From: CAVQJU01 sp963729215 | Lineage (GTDB): Bacteria; Acidobacteriota; Vicinamibacteria; Vicinamibacterales; CAVVIG01 | Direction: 5' to 3' | DNA: 64,000 nt | NCBI GenBank assembly: GCA_963729215.1 | Contig: CAVSND010000015.1 | Span: 1 to 64,000 of the forward strand | Shown: positions 1-9,571 of the stretch, piece after piece | Position numbering within the stretch: position 1 is the first letter of the stretch | Layout of the letters: each line of letters begins with the position of its first letter | The notes under the pieces: generated by a model | The model's input: the letters and a program-made list of their open reading frames with translations, nothing else | The model's database searches: none | What the model was told of the DNA's origin: nothing | Position numbers and translations under genes: made by a program

Positions 1-106
1 TCGACCTCGGCGTCGGTTGCGCCCCAGTGCCTGTACCACCGTCGGACGGGTACCAGTACGCCAGACCCAAACCAAGAAGGCCGAAGCCCACGAGCGCGCC
101 GATCAC
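1..106 (-). CDS. Small membrane protein, 3' end off the window
   Basis: The reverse strand has a GTG start at 106 preceded by a GGAGGA ribosome binding site, and the frame stays open to the window edge (35 codons). The visible part is one hydrophobic segment rich in Gly and Leu, then a YWYPSDGG turn and a polar Thr/Gly/Pro tail, so a single-pass small membrane protein is likely. It follows the small gene at 151-300 by 44 bases in the same direction and probably shares its sigma-54 promoter. No family was recognised and the end is not visible. Confidence 0.4.
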   Translation of the reverse strand, partial: MIGALVGFGLLGLGLAYWYPSDGGTGTGAQPTPRS

Positions 107-150
107 GATGTCCTCCCGTGCTTATGCCAGACGGACCGAGCGCCAGGTCG

Positions 151-300
151 TCACACGTGAACAGGCGTGGGCTTCGTCACCACCGAGCGTCGCTCCCGGC
201 TCTGTGACGTCACCGCCAGCACCAGGAATCCGCCAATGACGGCCAGCACGGGGGCCGCGAGCGCCGCGAGAAAGAGAATGCCGAATGCTTGTTCAACCAT
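151..300 (-). CDS. 49-residue membrane protein
   Basis: A short reverse-strand gene starting with ATG at 300 and stopping with TGA at 151-153. The product begins MVEQAFGILFLAALAA, continues as one long hydrophobic helix to about residue 31, and ends in a basic tail containing SRERR and TKPTPVHV. This looks like a single-pass inner-membrane peptide with a cytoplasmic basic tail. A strong sigma-54-type promoter lies 39-53 bases upstream of the ATG, which supports it being a real gene despite its size. No function is known to me. Confidence 0.55.
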   Translation of the reverse strand: MVEQAFGILFLAALAAPVLAVIGGFLVLAVTSQSRERRSVVTKPTPVHV

Positions 301-338
301 GGTTGCCTCCAGGACGTTCACTACCGTCCGGGTTCATC

Positions 339-353
339 GCAACTCATGTGCCA
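339..353 (-). promoter_or_regulatory. Predicted sigma-54 promoter for the small membrane genes
   Basis: On the reverse strand this reads TGGCACATGAGTTGC, which keeps the -24 GG and -12 GC at the right spacing and matches 6 of 7 bases of the -24 box plus all of TTGC. Transcription would start near 328, giving a leader of about 28 bases before the ATG at 300. It overlaps the last codons of the response regulator upstream. Confidence 0.65.
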
Positions 354-733
354 GGCCGATCGTCATGAGCCTGGGTGACGAGCGCCGCGAGGTCGCGCAT
401 CTCGAAGGGCTTCGGCACGACGCGATAGGCACCGAGCGCGATGGCTCCACTCGTGACCTCCGGCGTCCCGTACGCCGTCATCATGACGACCGCAGCCTGA
501 GGCGCGAGGCGCCTGATGCTCGCGAGCAGATTCAGATCGTTCGAATCGGGCAGGCGGTAGTCGAGAATGACGACGTCAAAGGGTCCGTGTTCATCCAGGG
601 CGCGAAGCGCCGACGCGCCGTCCGCGGCTTCCTCCACCGCATGGCCCGATTCCGAGAGCGTCTCGGTGAGCGACCAGCGAATCAGCGCCTCGTCGTCGAC
701 GACCAGAACCCGGAGGTTTGGGGGATTTTTCAT
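344..733 (-). CDS. Receiver-only response regulator
   Basis: About 129 residues from the ATG at 733 (MKNPPNLRVLVVDDEA). The fold is a single CheY-like receiver: acidic pair VVDDE near residues 12-14, phospho-acceptor Asp in DVVILDYRLPD, the conserved Thr region MMTAYG, and Lys in VPKPFE. There is no output domain, so it must act through protein contacts or as a phosphorelay intermediate. It lies directly downstream of the PAS-PAS histidine kinase on the same strand and is its obvious partner. It is also very similar in pattern to the receiver protein at 12111-12542 (both have DSNDL after the phospho-Asp loop). Confidence 0.85.
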   Translation of the reverse strand: MKNPPNLRVLVVDDEALIRWSLTETLSESGHAVEEAADGASALRALDEHGPFDVVILDYRLPDSNDLNLLASIRRLAPQAAVVMMTAYGTPEVTSGAIALGAYRVVPKPFEMRDLAALVTQAHDDRPGT

Positions 734-844
734 GGAGTCTGCGTGATTTTCCACAACCAGGCGCGAAGGGCCGCATGTCGCGACAAGACCATGGCAAGAG
801 GATCTCAAGAAACGAGCCAGGCGGAGATACGGGAGACAGAAGAG

Positions 845-2300
845 CTAGCGTTCAGCCAGAGGCAGGCGGATGGTGACCGCAGTGCCACCGCCCGGCGGAC
901 ACTCGACATGAATGTCTCCGTGGTGGGCTTCGATGAGCCGTTTCACCGTGGAGAGTCCAAGGCCGGTGCCACGCGCCTTCGTGGTCACGAAAGGCGTGAA
1001 GAGCTTGTTGCGAATTTCCGGTGAGATGCCCGGGCCTTCGTCGGAAACGACGATCCGGCCCATGGAATCAGCGGACGTCAGCGCCACGCGTATCGTGCCG
1101 TTTCCTCGCATGGCCTGGGCGCTGTTGATGAACACGTTGGTGAAGACGATCTTCAGCAGCTCCGCGTCGGCCAGAACTGGCGGGGCGCTGCCGGATATCT
1201 CGATGTGCACGCTCCGGGACGACGCGTCCTGGCCAAGCAGCGCTCGCCGTGGCGGCCAGCAGGACGGACAGATCCACGGCAATCGGATGGGGTTTCGGCG
1301 GCCGGGCAAAGAGCAGGAGGTCATTGACCAACTGGTTGAGCGTGTCGATACGGGCCACGATATCCGCCGTGATCGCGGCTTCCCGGCTGCCGCCGGGCAG
1401 ACGCCCGCCAATCACTTCGACGGCTCCGCGAACCGCCGCCAGTGGATTCCTGACCTCGTGGGCGATGACCGCGGCCATTTCTCCCAGGCGAACGAGCGCG
1501 GCCTGCTCGCGAAGCTGCTCCTCCATCTGCACGCGTGTGCTGAGGTCGTGAAGGATGCCGGTGAATTTCTTCTCGCCGCGAATCGTCAGCTCACCGACCG
1601 ACAGGCGGGCGGGAAACGTGCGGCCGTCCTTCCGAATCGCCGTCACGTCGCGTCCGATGCCGATGATCTTCGCGACACCGGTGTCAAGGTAGTTGGTCAG
1701 GTAGCCGTCGTGCTCATCCCGGTAGGGCGACGGCATCAGCATGCTGACGTTCCTGCCGATGACCTCGGCGGCGGTATAGCCAAACAGGCGCTCGGCGCCC
1801 GGGTTGAACGACTCGATATGGCCGCGCGCATCGATCAGGATGATCGCATCGACGGCCGAGTCGACGATCGAGCGCAGGCGCGCTTCGTTCTCCTTGAGTT
1901 TTTCGGTGTCACGGTTGTGCTCCGTGACATCGCGGGCAACGGCCATCGCGCCGATCACGGCGCCCGATGCGTCCCTGATGGGCAACACGGTCAGCGAAAC
2001 GTCGATCAGCCGGCCGTCTTTGGCCACCCGCACGGCGTCGTGCCGCTCGACACGTTCTCCACGGCTGATCCGTTCGAGCAGGTGTGCCAGTTCCAGACCG
2101 CCATCCGGGCGCATGAGAACCCGGACCGGTTGGCCGACGATTTCCTGCGCCGAATACCCGTAAATGCGTTCGGCCCCGCGGTTCCAGCTGAGGATCGTGC
2201 CCTGCAAATCCTTGGCGAGGATGGCATCGTCCGACGATTCGATAAGGGCCGTCAGGATTCGGAAGGTTTCGTCGGAAGGGCGAAGGTCGGCGGTGTCCAT
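845..2300 (-). CDS. PAS-PAS sensor histidine kinase (frame broken near 1245)
   Basis: The ATG at 2300 opens two PAS domains (about residues 12-125 and 135-255, each with the typical GAERI/LFGY core), then a HisKA helix with the phospho-acceptor in AHEVRNPLAAVRG (near residue 287), then an ATP-binding domain with N box (FINSAQAM), G1 (DEGPGIS) and G2 (GTGLGLST). No transmembrane segment is seen, so it is a cytosolic sensor, possibly of redox or a small ligand through PAS. The HisKA and ATPase parts are in different frames: one extra base near 1235-1250 separates DLSVLLAATA from LLGQDAS. Downstream is the receiver protein at 344-733. It is a candidate sensor for the surrounding stress genes. 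Confidence 0.85.
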
Positions 2301-2324
2301 GGACGAGGGATTCTACCCTTGCGG

Positions 2325-2339
2325 TGGCATCACCTGTGC
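2325..2339 (+). promoter_or_regulatory. Predicted sigma-54 promoter for the acetate-CoA ligase operon
   Basis: Reads TGGCATCACCTGTGC followed by T: -24 GG and -12 GC are present with correct spacing, one mismatch in the TTGC box. The predicted start of transcription near 2351 lies before the ATG at 2392, which supports that start rather than upstream in-frame ATGs. Confidence 0.45.
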
Positions 2340-2391
2340 TCAACACTTGGTCATGCGTCCGGTTGCCCCTGCGCTTCCCGGGGCCGATACG

Positions 2392-5093
2392 ATGTCGTCG
2401 CCCCGTCTCGTGCTGCGCGACGGATCCGTCGCCAGCGTGCGCGTCGCGGAACCTGCCGACGTTCCGGCACTCCGCCGTTTTTTCGGCCACCTGTCCCTCG
2501 TCTCGCGCTATCAACGCTTTCTGACGGCCGGAGAACCTCCGGACGGGCTCATCGCGCGCCTCAGCGACTCAGCCGATCCGTCGCGGGCCTTGACGTTCGT
2601 CGTCGAGCGCGCCGGCGGTCCGGCGGGTCCCGGCCTTCGGATCATCGCGACGGCTTCCTACATCGCGATCACGGATCAGACTGCCGAGGTGGCGTTCGCG
2701 GTGGCCGACGATTTTCAGGGCAAAGGGCTGGGAACGGCGCTGCTCGAGCGGTTGGCCGTGGCGGCGGCCAGCCGGGGCTTCCGCCGCTTCCAGGCCACGA
2801 CGCTCGAGTACAACACGGGCATGCTCGAGGTGTTTCGCGACTCGGGCTTCGAGATTCGATCGAAATCCGCAGGGGGCTGTATCGACGTTCAGTTGTCACT
2901 CGAGGCCTCGCCCGCCGGCGTCGCGGCCGAAGAAGAACGGAACCGCCTGGCAACGGCCGCATCGATCCGCCCGCTCCTCGCCCCCCGGGCGGTCGCCGTC
3001 ATCGGCGCCTCGCGCAATCCGTCGAATATCGGCAGGCGAGTGCTTGACGCGCTCGTGGCATCCGGCTTCAGCGGATCCATTTACGTCGTGAACTCGCATG
3101 CCGCTGAAGTCGGGGGGATGACCTCGTACGATTCTGCCCGGAAGCTCCCTGCCGGAATCGACCTTGCGGTCGATCGCCGTTCCTGCGGCGGCGGTGCCCG
3201 ACGTGGTGGACGACTGCGCCGCGGCTGGCATTCGATCGCTCGTGGTCATCTCTGCAGGTTTTGCCGAAACCGGTGACGCAGGGCGCGCTCTGCAGCGGGC
3301 CTTGACCGACAAGGTGCGCGGCTACGGGATGCGAATGGTCGGTCCGAACTGCATGGGCCTGCTGAATACCGACCCGAGCGTGCGGCTCAATGCGTCGTTT
3401 TCTCCCGATCTTCCCGTCCAGCGGGCATCTCGGCTTCCTGTCGCAGAGCGGCGCGCTGGGCATTGCGATCATCGAGCTGGCCAACCAGCGCGGGCTGGGC
3501 TTGTCCACGTTCGTCAGCGTGGGAAACAAGGCCGACGTCTCGGGCAACGACCTGCTCGAGTACTGGGAAGGCGACGCTGCCACCCACGTGCTCCTCCTTT
3601 ACCTCGAGTCCTTCGGAAACCCGCGCCGCTTCGCCCGCCTCGCACGCAGAATCGGCCGCAAGAAACCGATTGTCGTCGTGAAATCAGGAAGAACGCGCGC
3701 CGGATCACGGGCGGCGAGCAGCCACACGGCCGCGCTGGCCGCGAGCGACGTCGCCGTCGACGCGTTGTTTCATCAAACCGGCGTGATTCGCGCCGACACG
3801 CTGGATGAGATGTTCGACGTCGCCTCGTGCCTCGACACCCAGCCGCTCCCACCGGGCCGTCGCGTCGCGATCGTCACCAACGCCGGAGGACCCGGCATCC
3901 TGGCGGCCGACGCATTCGACGCCGCAGGTTTGGCGCTGGCCGAACTCTCCGGCGGCACCCGCGCACGGCTGGCGGAACATCTGCCGGCAACCGCTGGTTT
4001 CGGTAATCCCATCGACATGGTTGCGTCCTCCGGCGCCGACGAGTACCGGAAGACGATTACGACGATGCTGAGCGCTGCCGAAGTCGATTCGCTCATCGTC
4101 ATCTTCACGCCCGTGGACTCAGCGTCTTCAACCGCGATCCTTCAGGCTATTCGCGAGGGCGTGCTGGCCGGCCGGCGCGCGGGAGCCACTGACAAACCGG
4201 TTCTCGCCTGCCTGTTGGCGGAGCGGGGGCGCCTCGTGCCACTCGAGACTGGCGACGAGCGCATTCCCGCGTTTGCGTTTCCGGAGAACGCCGCACGGGC
4301 GCTTGGCAAGGCGACGGCGTACGCGGAGTGGCGCCGCCAGACGCCGGGACTCCTCTGGGGATTCGACGATCTTCACGTCGAGGAGGCTCGCGCCATCTGC
4401 CGGGCGGCGATCGCGAGGCAGGGCGAGGGCTGGTTGAGCAGCGCCGACGTCCAGGCTGTCCTGGCGGCGTTCGGGCTGCCGCTGGCGCTCGGGCGCGTCG
4501 CGCACACCGCGGACGAAGCCGCGTCGATGGCGGTGGAGATGGGATTCCCGGTCGCCGCCAAGCTCAGCTCGATCGAAATCCAGCACAAGACCGACATCGG
4601 GGGCGTTCGTCTCAACGTGCCGGACGCCGCGGCTGTTCGTGAAGCGTTCGACGCCATTCTTGCGACCGCCAGGCGCGTCGCGCCGGACGCACAGGTCGAC
4701 GGCGTGCTGATCCAGCCGATGATCCCGGGTGGGGTCGAAACGATGATGGGGATCGTGCAGGATCCGCTGTTCGGGCCACTCGTCGCATTCGGACTCGGCG
4801 GCATCCACGTCGAAATTCTCAAAGATGTCGTCGTGCGGATCGCGCCGCTGACGGATCAGGATGTGGACGAGCTCCTCCACGGAATCAAGGGGTTTCCGCT
4901 CCTCGAGGGTTACCGCGGACATCCGGCGGCCGACCTCCCCGCGCTGCGCGATCTGCTGTTGCGCCTCTCGCGGCTGGCCGACGCCGTGCCCGAGATCGCC
5001 GAGCTCGATCTGAATCCGGTGATCGCGCTGGCGCCCGGTCAGGGATGCCGGATCGTCGACGCACGTATCACAGTCAGGAGGGTGATCCGATGA
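2392..5093 (+). CDS. GNAT acetyltransferase fused to ADP-forming acetate-CoA ligase (two frame breaks)
   Basis: The product is about 900 residues. Residues 1-165 are a GNAT domain (acetyl-CoA loop around QGKGLGTALLERL). Next come a CoA-binding Rossmann domain (VAVIGASRNPSNIGRRVL), a flavodoxin-like ligase domain (MVGPNCMGLLN; LSQSGALGIAI) and a C-terminal ATP-grasp domain (VAAKLSSIEIQHKTDIGGV). The family either makes acetyl-CoA from acetate with ATP yielding ADP, or acts as a protein lysine acetyltransferase (Pat type) using the ligase part as a sensor. The order GNAT first is the reverse of enterobacterial Pat. One extra base near 3173 and one near 3418 (CCC for CC) break the frame, yet coding resumes perfectly, so sequence error is likely. 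The stop overlaps the next start (ATGA). Confidence 0.85.
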
Positions 5094-6086
5094 TGACCTC
5101 AACGTCGATGCTGGGGTTTCGACTTCCTCACCCCTTCGTGGCCGGCGCGTCGCCGCTCGGCTGGAACCTCGATACCGTCAAGCGCCTCGAGGACGGCGGC
5201 TGCGCGGCGATCGTGCTGCCGTCCCTCTTCGAAGAGCAAATCACGCTCGCCGCCGAAGGGCGCATCCGTCACCGGGATCCCCACGACGAGGAGTGGGCGT
5301 CCGTCGTTGGAGCACTTTCCCGCGCTGGAGGACTACTCGCTCGCGCCGGAGCAGTACGCCGAGCACGTGAGCCGCGTGAAGCGGGCGGTCGCGATTCCCG
5401 TGATCGGTTCGCTCAACGGAACGACCGCCGAATCGTGGCTCGCCTTCTCCCGGCTCATCGAGCAGGCGGGCGCCGATGCGCTCGAGCTGAATCTGTATGA
5501 GGTCGTGACGGACCTGACGATGGCGGGCGCTGCGGTGGAGCATCAGCTCACGCACGTCGTGAAGGAGCTCAAGCAATATCTGAAGATTCCCATCGCCGTG
5601 AAGGTGTCGCCGTTCTTCGCGGCGTTCGCGAACCTCGCCGGGCAGCTGGATAAAGCCGGCGCCGACGGTATCGTCCTCTTCAACCGGTTCTACCAGCCGG
5701 ATATCGACGTGAACACGATGGAGCCCGTTCCGCAGGTTGAGCTCTCGACAAGCGCGGAGCTCAGGCTGCGGCTGCGGTGGCTGGCCATCCTGCACGGGCG
5801 GGTTCGGCCGTCCCTTATCGCGACCGGCGGCGTTTCCACGACCGACGACGGCATCAAGGCGCTGCTCGCGGGCGCCGACGCGGTGCAGGTCGTCTCCGCG
5901 ATCCTGCGTCATGGCCCGGCCTATTTCTCGGTCCTTCGTGACGGCCTGGAGCGGTGGATGGAACGGCATCAACTGCAGCGTCTCGACGACGTGCGCGGGC
6001 GGGCGAGCCTGAAACAGACGGCCGATCCGGCGGCATTCGAACGCGCGAACTACATCCGCGTGCTCCAGAGTTGGAAGACAGCCTGA
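5090..6086 (+). CDS. Dihydroorotate-dehydrogenase-like FMN oxidoreductase (frame broken near 5305)
   Basis: The ATG at 5090 overlaps the stop of the ligase gene and has AGGAGG upstream. The protein (about 330 residues) has the TIM-barrel pattern of the PyrD superfamily: HPFVAGASPLG near the N terminus, PVIGSLNG, LELNLYEV, VKVSPFF with the FMN-contacting Lys, and IATGGVSTTDDG plus ADAVQVVSAI for phosphate binding. This subgroup is the DHOD-like protein often found beside pyruvate:ferredoxin oxidoreductase, not a pyrimidine enzyme. No pyrimidine genes are nearby. One extra G near 5305 shifts the frame between EEWASVV and EHFPALEDY. Coupling to the ligase suggests a shared role in anaerobic carbon or electron metabolism (inference). 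Confidence 0.85.
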
Positions 6087-6203
6087 TTGTGCGCACCTCG
6101 CACAGCGCCAGACTCATCCTCGCCTTCGGCGCGAGGGCTCACAGACAACACCCATGCAATACCATGGCAGTCGTGCGCCCCCGCGGTTTGACTGGAGCCC
6201 CCA

Positions 6204-6789
6204 ATGTCCTCGCGTATCGACGATCTCCTTGGAAACATCTCGCAGCTCGAACGTGAACTCGAAACAGAATTCAATCGAGCCCGGGACGCATGGCGTTACC
6301 GCGTCGAAGCCGGCCGCGTCCGCTTCGAACGCGACGTGCGGGAGGCGCATAAGCGCCTGAGGCAGAGCATTCCGCGGTTCATCCGCGAGAGCAGCCCGCT
6401 GAATGCGTTGACGGCGCCCATCATCTATTCCATGGTGGTTCCCGTCGCGATCCTCGATGCCGCATTCACCGTCTACCAGTGGACCTGCTTTTCCGTATAC
6501 GGGATCGCGCGGGTCCCCCGCGGAAAGTACATCGTGATCGATCGCCAGCATCTCGCCTACCTCAACGCCATCGAAAAGCTGAACTGCGTGTATTGCGGGT
6601 ACGCCAACGGCGTGTTTGCGTACGTGCGGGAGATCGCCGCCAGAACGGAACAGTACCTGGTGCCCCATCAGGCACGCGACGCGCGTCAGGGCGCCGCATG
6701 CTCACTACCGGGAATTCGTCGACTACGGAGACGCCGACGGGTATCACCGGCGCCTGCCAGTGCTGCGCAACAAGTTGCGCGACAAGTAA
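6204..6789 (+). CDS. Conserved CxxC protein of unknown function (frame broken near 6657)
   Basis: Starts with MSSRIDDLLGNISQLERELE and has a charged coiled-coil-like N terminus to about residue 55, then a hydrophobic hairpin around IIYSMVVPVAILDAAFTVYQ, then CVYCGYANG and, after removing one extra C near 6657 (TACCTGG for TACTGG), EQYWCPIRHA and a C-terminal HYREFVDYGDADGY ending at the TAA at 6787-6789. The three cysteines plus a late Cys suggest a metal or redox site on the cytosolic face of the membrane. I recognise the layout as a widespread uncharacterised family but cannot name it. It follows the DHOD-like gene by 117 bases. Confidence 0.6.
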
Positions 6790-6833
6790 CGGTGAGTGGA
6801 CTCAGACGGCTGGACTGCACGCGCGTCCAGAAT

Positions 6834-6848
6834 GGGCACGGGCATTGC
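6834..6848 (+). promoter_or_regulatory. Predicted sigma-54 promoter for the small gene at 6883
   Basis: Reads GGGCACGGGCATTGC followed by T, matching 6 of 7 positions of the -24 box and all of the -12 box. Transcription would start near 6860, 23 bases before the GTG start at 6883. Confidence 0.65.
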
Positions 6849-6882
6849 TCCGTATCATGCGGAAAGCAGAGACGGAGGCCTT

Positions 6883-7143
6883 GTGAATAAGAACCCTAAC
6901 GTGCTCTCGCGAGAAGACGCCGTCCGCCGGATCCGCTCCGAATACCTGGAGATGCCGGGTTTATGCCTGACGTGCGCCCAGGCGCAGCGTTTGTTCGGGC
7001 TCGATCCGCTGACCTGCTCGAGCCTGCTGGCCTCGCTGACGAAGGACAGATTCCTTTGCCGCCGGTCAAACGGTTCGTACGCGCGGCGTTTTGATTGTGG
7101 AGAGATTCCGCAGTGGCTGGGGATTTCTTCGCGCCGGTCCTGA
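6883..7143 (+). CDS. Small winged-helix-like protein
   Basis: The GTG at 6883 has GGAGG seven bases upstream, and no good earlier start has a ribosome site, so I chose it (86 residues, VNKNPNVLSREDAVRRI at the N terminus). The pattern AQRLFGLDPLTCSSLLASLTKDRFLCRRSNGSYARR looks like helix-turn-helix followed by a small wing, so a DNA-binding or protein-binding winged helix is possible. Two cysteines (LCLTC) precede the helix. No close family was recognised. The sigma-54-type site upstream marks it as its own transcription unit. Confidence 0.55.
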   Translation: MNKNPNVLSREDAVRRIRSEYLEMPGLCLTCAQAQRLFGLDPLTCSSLLASLTKDRFLCRRSNGSYARRFDCGEIPQWLGISSRRS

Positions 7144-7181
7144 CGTACTTCAGAGCCTGACCTCGGCCCTTCCCATCGGTC

Positions 7182-8057
7182 TCATTGAATCAAGAAGTCC
7201 AACATCACGGTCACGAGAACATTGACCGGCGCGCCGGCCAGGCGTCCAGGTTCGAAACGCCAGCGCTCGACCGCGGCGATGGCCAGCTCATCGAGCCCGC
7301 CCGGATCGAGCGATCGAATGATGCGAATGTTTGCGGGACGTCCATCCTTCGTGACGACGAGCTCCATTTCCACGGTTCCCTGAATCTTCCGAAAAAGCGC
7401 ATCGTCCGTGTATTTGGGCGAGACCTGCACGAGGACACGTGGAGGCGTGACGGATCCGCCGGGCCGGTAGATTCCCCCACCGATGCCGCCGCCCGAGCCG
7501 GGACCGATTCCGGGTCCGTTGCCGGGCCCGATGCCCGTGCCAACTCCGTCACCCACCCCGCCGCCCGATCCCGGTCCTGTCGACGTACCAGACGACACGC
7601 CGCCCTCCAGTAGCCCCATTTGAAACTGCGTGCCCGAGGCGAGCGGCTTCGCGTCGAGCACCAGACCCGGCAGCGAGCTCACCGCAAACAGCTCGCCGAC
7701 CGGAGTGATCGACCGCCGCACCGGAACCGTCGCGAGATCGTGTCCGATCGCCTCGGCATGGCGGATGGGGCCGGCCTGTCGATTTCCGCCGCCACCGCCC
7801 CCTCCGCTTCGAATGTCCGTCGCGCGCGCGATGAACACCATGTGCCTTGTCTGATCGGTTACCTCGGCGGGGGTTACGAGCGCTTCGGCGGCGTGATCTC
7901 TCCCAGGGTGCGGCGGGCGCGCCGCGGTCGCGATGACAACAGCGCCAATGGCGAAAAGATGTAACAGGAGAGTCGTGGCCGACTGCGACAGGGTTATCGC
8001 GCAGCTCCGTGCCGGAAGCTGCGGAGACGGACGGACAAGCCCCGGCAGGCTGATCAT
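7182..8057 (-). CDS. TonB-family energy transducer, Gly-rich
   Basis: About 291 residues. There is an N-terminal membrane segment (TLLLHLFAIGAVVIATAA, residues 28-45), a long periplasmic linker containing runs of glycine (GGGGGGG near residue 90 and repeated GxGPGxG near 190-210), and a C-terminal TonB domain (PPRVLVQVSPKYTDDALFRK, later GTVEMELVVTKDG and VERWRFEPGR). I chose the ATG at 8057, just after the stop of the upstream usp gene; a GTG at 8069 overlapping that stop is an alternative. No ExbB or ExbD gene is in the window. Cotranscription with a Usp gene is unusual and puts it under the island's control. Confidence 0.8.
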   Translation of the reverse strand: MISLPGLVRPSPQLPARSCAITLSQSATTLLLHLFAIGAVVIATAARPPHPGRDHAAEALVTPAEVTDQTRHMVFIARATDIRSGGGGGGGNRQAGPIRHAEAIGHDLATVPVRRSITPVGELFAVSSLPGLVLDAKPLASGTQFQMGLLEGGVSSGTSTGPGSGGGVGDGVGTGIGPGNGPGIGPGSGGGIGGGIYRPGGSVTPPRVLVQVSPKYTDDALFRKIQGTVEMELVVTKDGRPANIRIIRSLDPGGLDELAIAAVERWRFEPGRLAGAPVNVLVTVMLDFLIQ

Positions 8058-8061
8058 GGGC

Positions 8062-8507
8062 TCACCCACCCCGGACGGTCAGCACCGGGCATCCGGCGGT
8101 CGCGACGACCCGTCCGGCAACGCTGCCGAGAAAGAACCTTGCGACTCCCGTTCGTCCGTGGGTCCCGAGGACCACGAGGTCGAATCGTTTGCGCTTCGCG
8201 ACGCGGACAATCTGCTCGGCAGGGTTGCCGTCGGCAACCAGGCTGTCGACGCGGACGCCGGCTTTCCTGGCTCTCCTGGTCAGCTCGGTCAGCCGCCGCT
8301 TTGCAAACCGCCTGTTCTCCGCGTCGAGCTGCTCCCATGTCTCGGGGCCGACGTACTCATAGGAGCTGACGGGCCTGATCGGGGCCAGGACATGCAAAAT
8401 CGTCAGCGCCGCCCGGGTGCTGCCGGCCACGATGACGGCGGTCGTAAACGCCTTTCCGGAAGCCTTCGAGAAGTCGGATGCGAGCAGCATGCGCCGTATC
8501 GCGGCCA
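8062..8507 (-). CDS. Universal stress protein, single UspA domain
   Basis: About 148 residues from ATG at 8507 (MAAIRRMLLASDFSKASGKAF). It is a single UspA fold with the ATP-binding pattern G-2x-G-9x-G-S in GTHGRTGVARFFLGS, and TAGCPVLTV at the end. An earlier in-frame ATG at 8625 would add residues unlike Usp and would precede the predicted promoter, so it is rejected. It is first in an operon with the TonB-family gene and diverges from the tandem usp gene at 8631. Confidence 0.88.
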
Positions 8508-8549
8508 TTGGCGGAATCCTTTCGCAGATGTCCAGCAACGGCGAAGTTT

Positions 8550-8564
8550 GCAAATCGCGCGCCG
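8550..8564 (-). promoter_or_regulatory. Predicted sigma-54 promoter for usp-tonB (leftward)
   Basis: The reverse strand reads CGGCGCGCGATTTGC followed by A. The -24 GG and -12 TTGC are intact; two of seven -24-box positions differ. A start near 8540 gives a leader of about 33 bases. It is back to back with the rightward site at 8596-8610. Confidence 0.5.
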
Positions 8565-8595
8565 GCACACGCTGCCGGTTTTCCGCAAACGAGCG

Positions 8596-8610
8596 TGGTG
8601 CGGCATTTGC
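8596..8610 (+). promoter_or_regulatory. Predicted sigma-54 promoter for tandem usp (rightward)
   Basis: Reads TGGTGCGGCATTTGC followed by T, with 5 of 7 positions in the -24 box and a perfect -12 box. The predicted start is near 8621, leaving only about ten bases before the ATG at 8631, which is short, so confidence is moderate. Confidence 0.45.
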
Positions 8611-8630
8611 TGACAACGGAAGCACGGGCC

Positions 8631-9554
8631 ATGTTCAAGCGAATCCTGTGTCCTGTCGATTTTTCAGTCGAGTCCAGCCACGCCATTGAGCAGGCCAGCA
8701 CGATCGCGCGCTGGTACGGCGCGGCGGTGACGGCGCTGCACGTGTGCGGCCCGGCATTCGGACCGCGTGTCGGGCTGCCTGAGTCATCACGGCCCGCCGA
8801 TCGGGAGATGGTCCGGCTACGGGGCGAGATCGCGGCGCACTTCGAGACGGCGACTCGCGCAGGGGTTCACGTCGACGCCGTCATCGACGTGGGTCAGCCG
8901 GACAGCTGCATTCTCGATCGCGCCAGCGCGTGGCCCGCCGACTTGATCGTCATGGGAACACATGGCGCCGGTGGCTTCGAGCACCTGGTGCTCGGATCCA
9001 TCGCCGAGAAGGTGCTGCGCCGTGCGGCCTGTCGCGGTTCTGACCGTGCCACCGCATGTCAACCGCACCTCGTTCCTTCCCTTCAAGCGCGTGCTGTGCG
9101 CCGTGGATTTTTCAGAGTGGTCGCTGCGTGCGTTGGAGTTCGGCGCGCTCGCTGGCGCGGGAGTCGCGCGCCGCGATGACGGCCATGACGGTCATCGAGT
9201 GGCCGTGGCCGGAGCCACCTCCGCCCGATTTCGCGGAACTGCCCCCGCAGCAGGCCGCCGCCTTACGCGAGTACCGCCGGTATGTCGAGACCGGAGCGGC
9301 GCGGCGCCTCACCACGCTGGCAGCCGAATCGGTGTCGGCCGGGGATCGCGCTCGAGGTGCGAGTCGAACACGGAAAGTCCCACGTCGAGATTCTGCGCTG
9401 CGCCGCCGACATCGGCGCCGATCTAATCGTTATGGGCGTCCACGGCCGGAGGCAGATCGACCTGGAGATATTCGGCTCGACGACGAACCAGGTGGTCCGG
9501 CAGGCGACGTGTCCGGTCTTGACCCTGCGAACCTCGATTGAGCGGGCGGCGTGA
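8631..9554 (+). CDS. Tandem universal stress protein (three frame breaks)
   Basis: Two UspA domains of about 150 residues. The first begins MFKRILCPVDFSVESS and carries GTHGAGGFEHLVLGS. The second begins FKRVLCAVDFSEWS and carries GVHGRRQIDLEIFGS, ending CPVLTLRTS. One extra base near 9036 (TGTCGCGGTT for TGTCCGGTT), another near 9150-9165 and a third near 9340 break the frame; three insertions restore the original phase, and each side aligns to an intact Usp, so sequence error is more likely than decay. The domain pair resembles the tandem Usp proteins at 30730-31617 and 31571-32587, which share IARWYG/AGWYG-type N domains and FGSTT C domains. Confidence 0.8.
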
Positions 9555-9571
9555 TTCCAGCGGTGAACAAG

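Noticed and set aside
3160..3430. Programmed frameshifting in the acetate-CoA ligase gene
   Set aside because: No slippery heptamer or downstream pseudoknot seen, and the same kind of extra base occurs in many unrelated genes.
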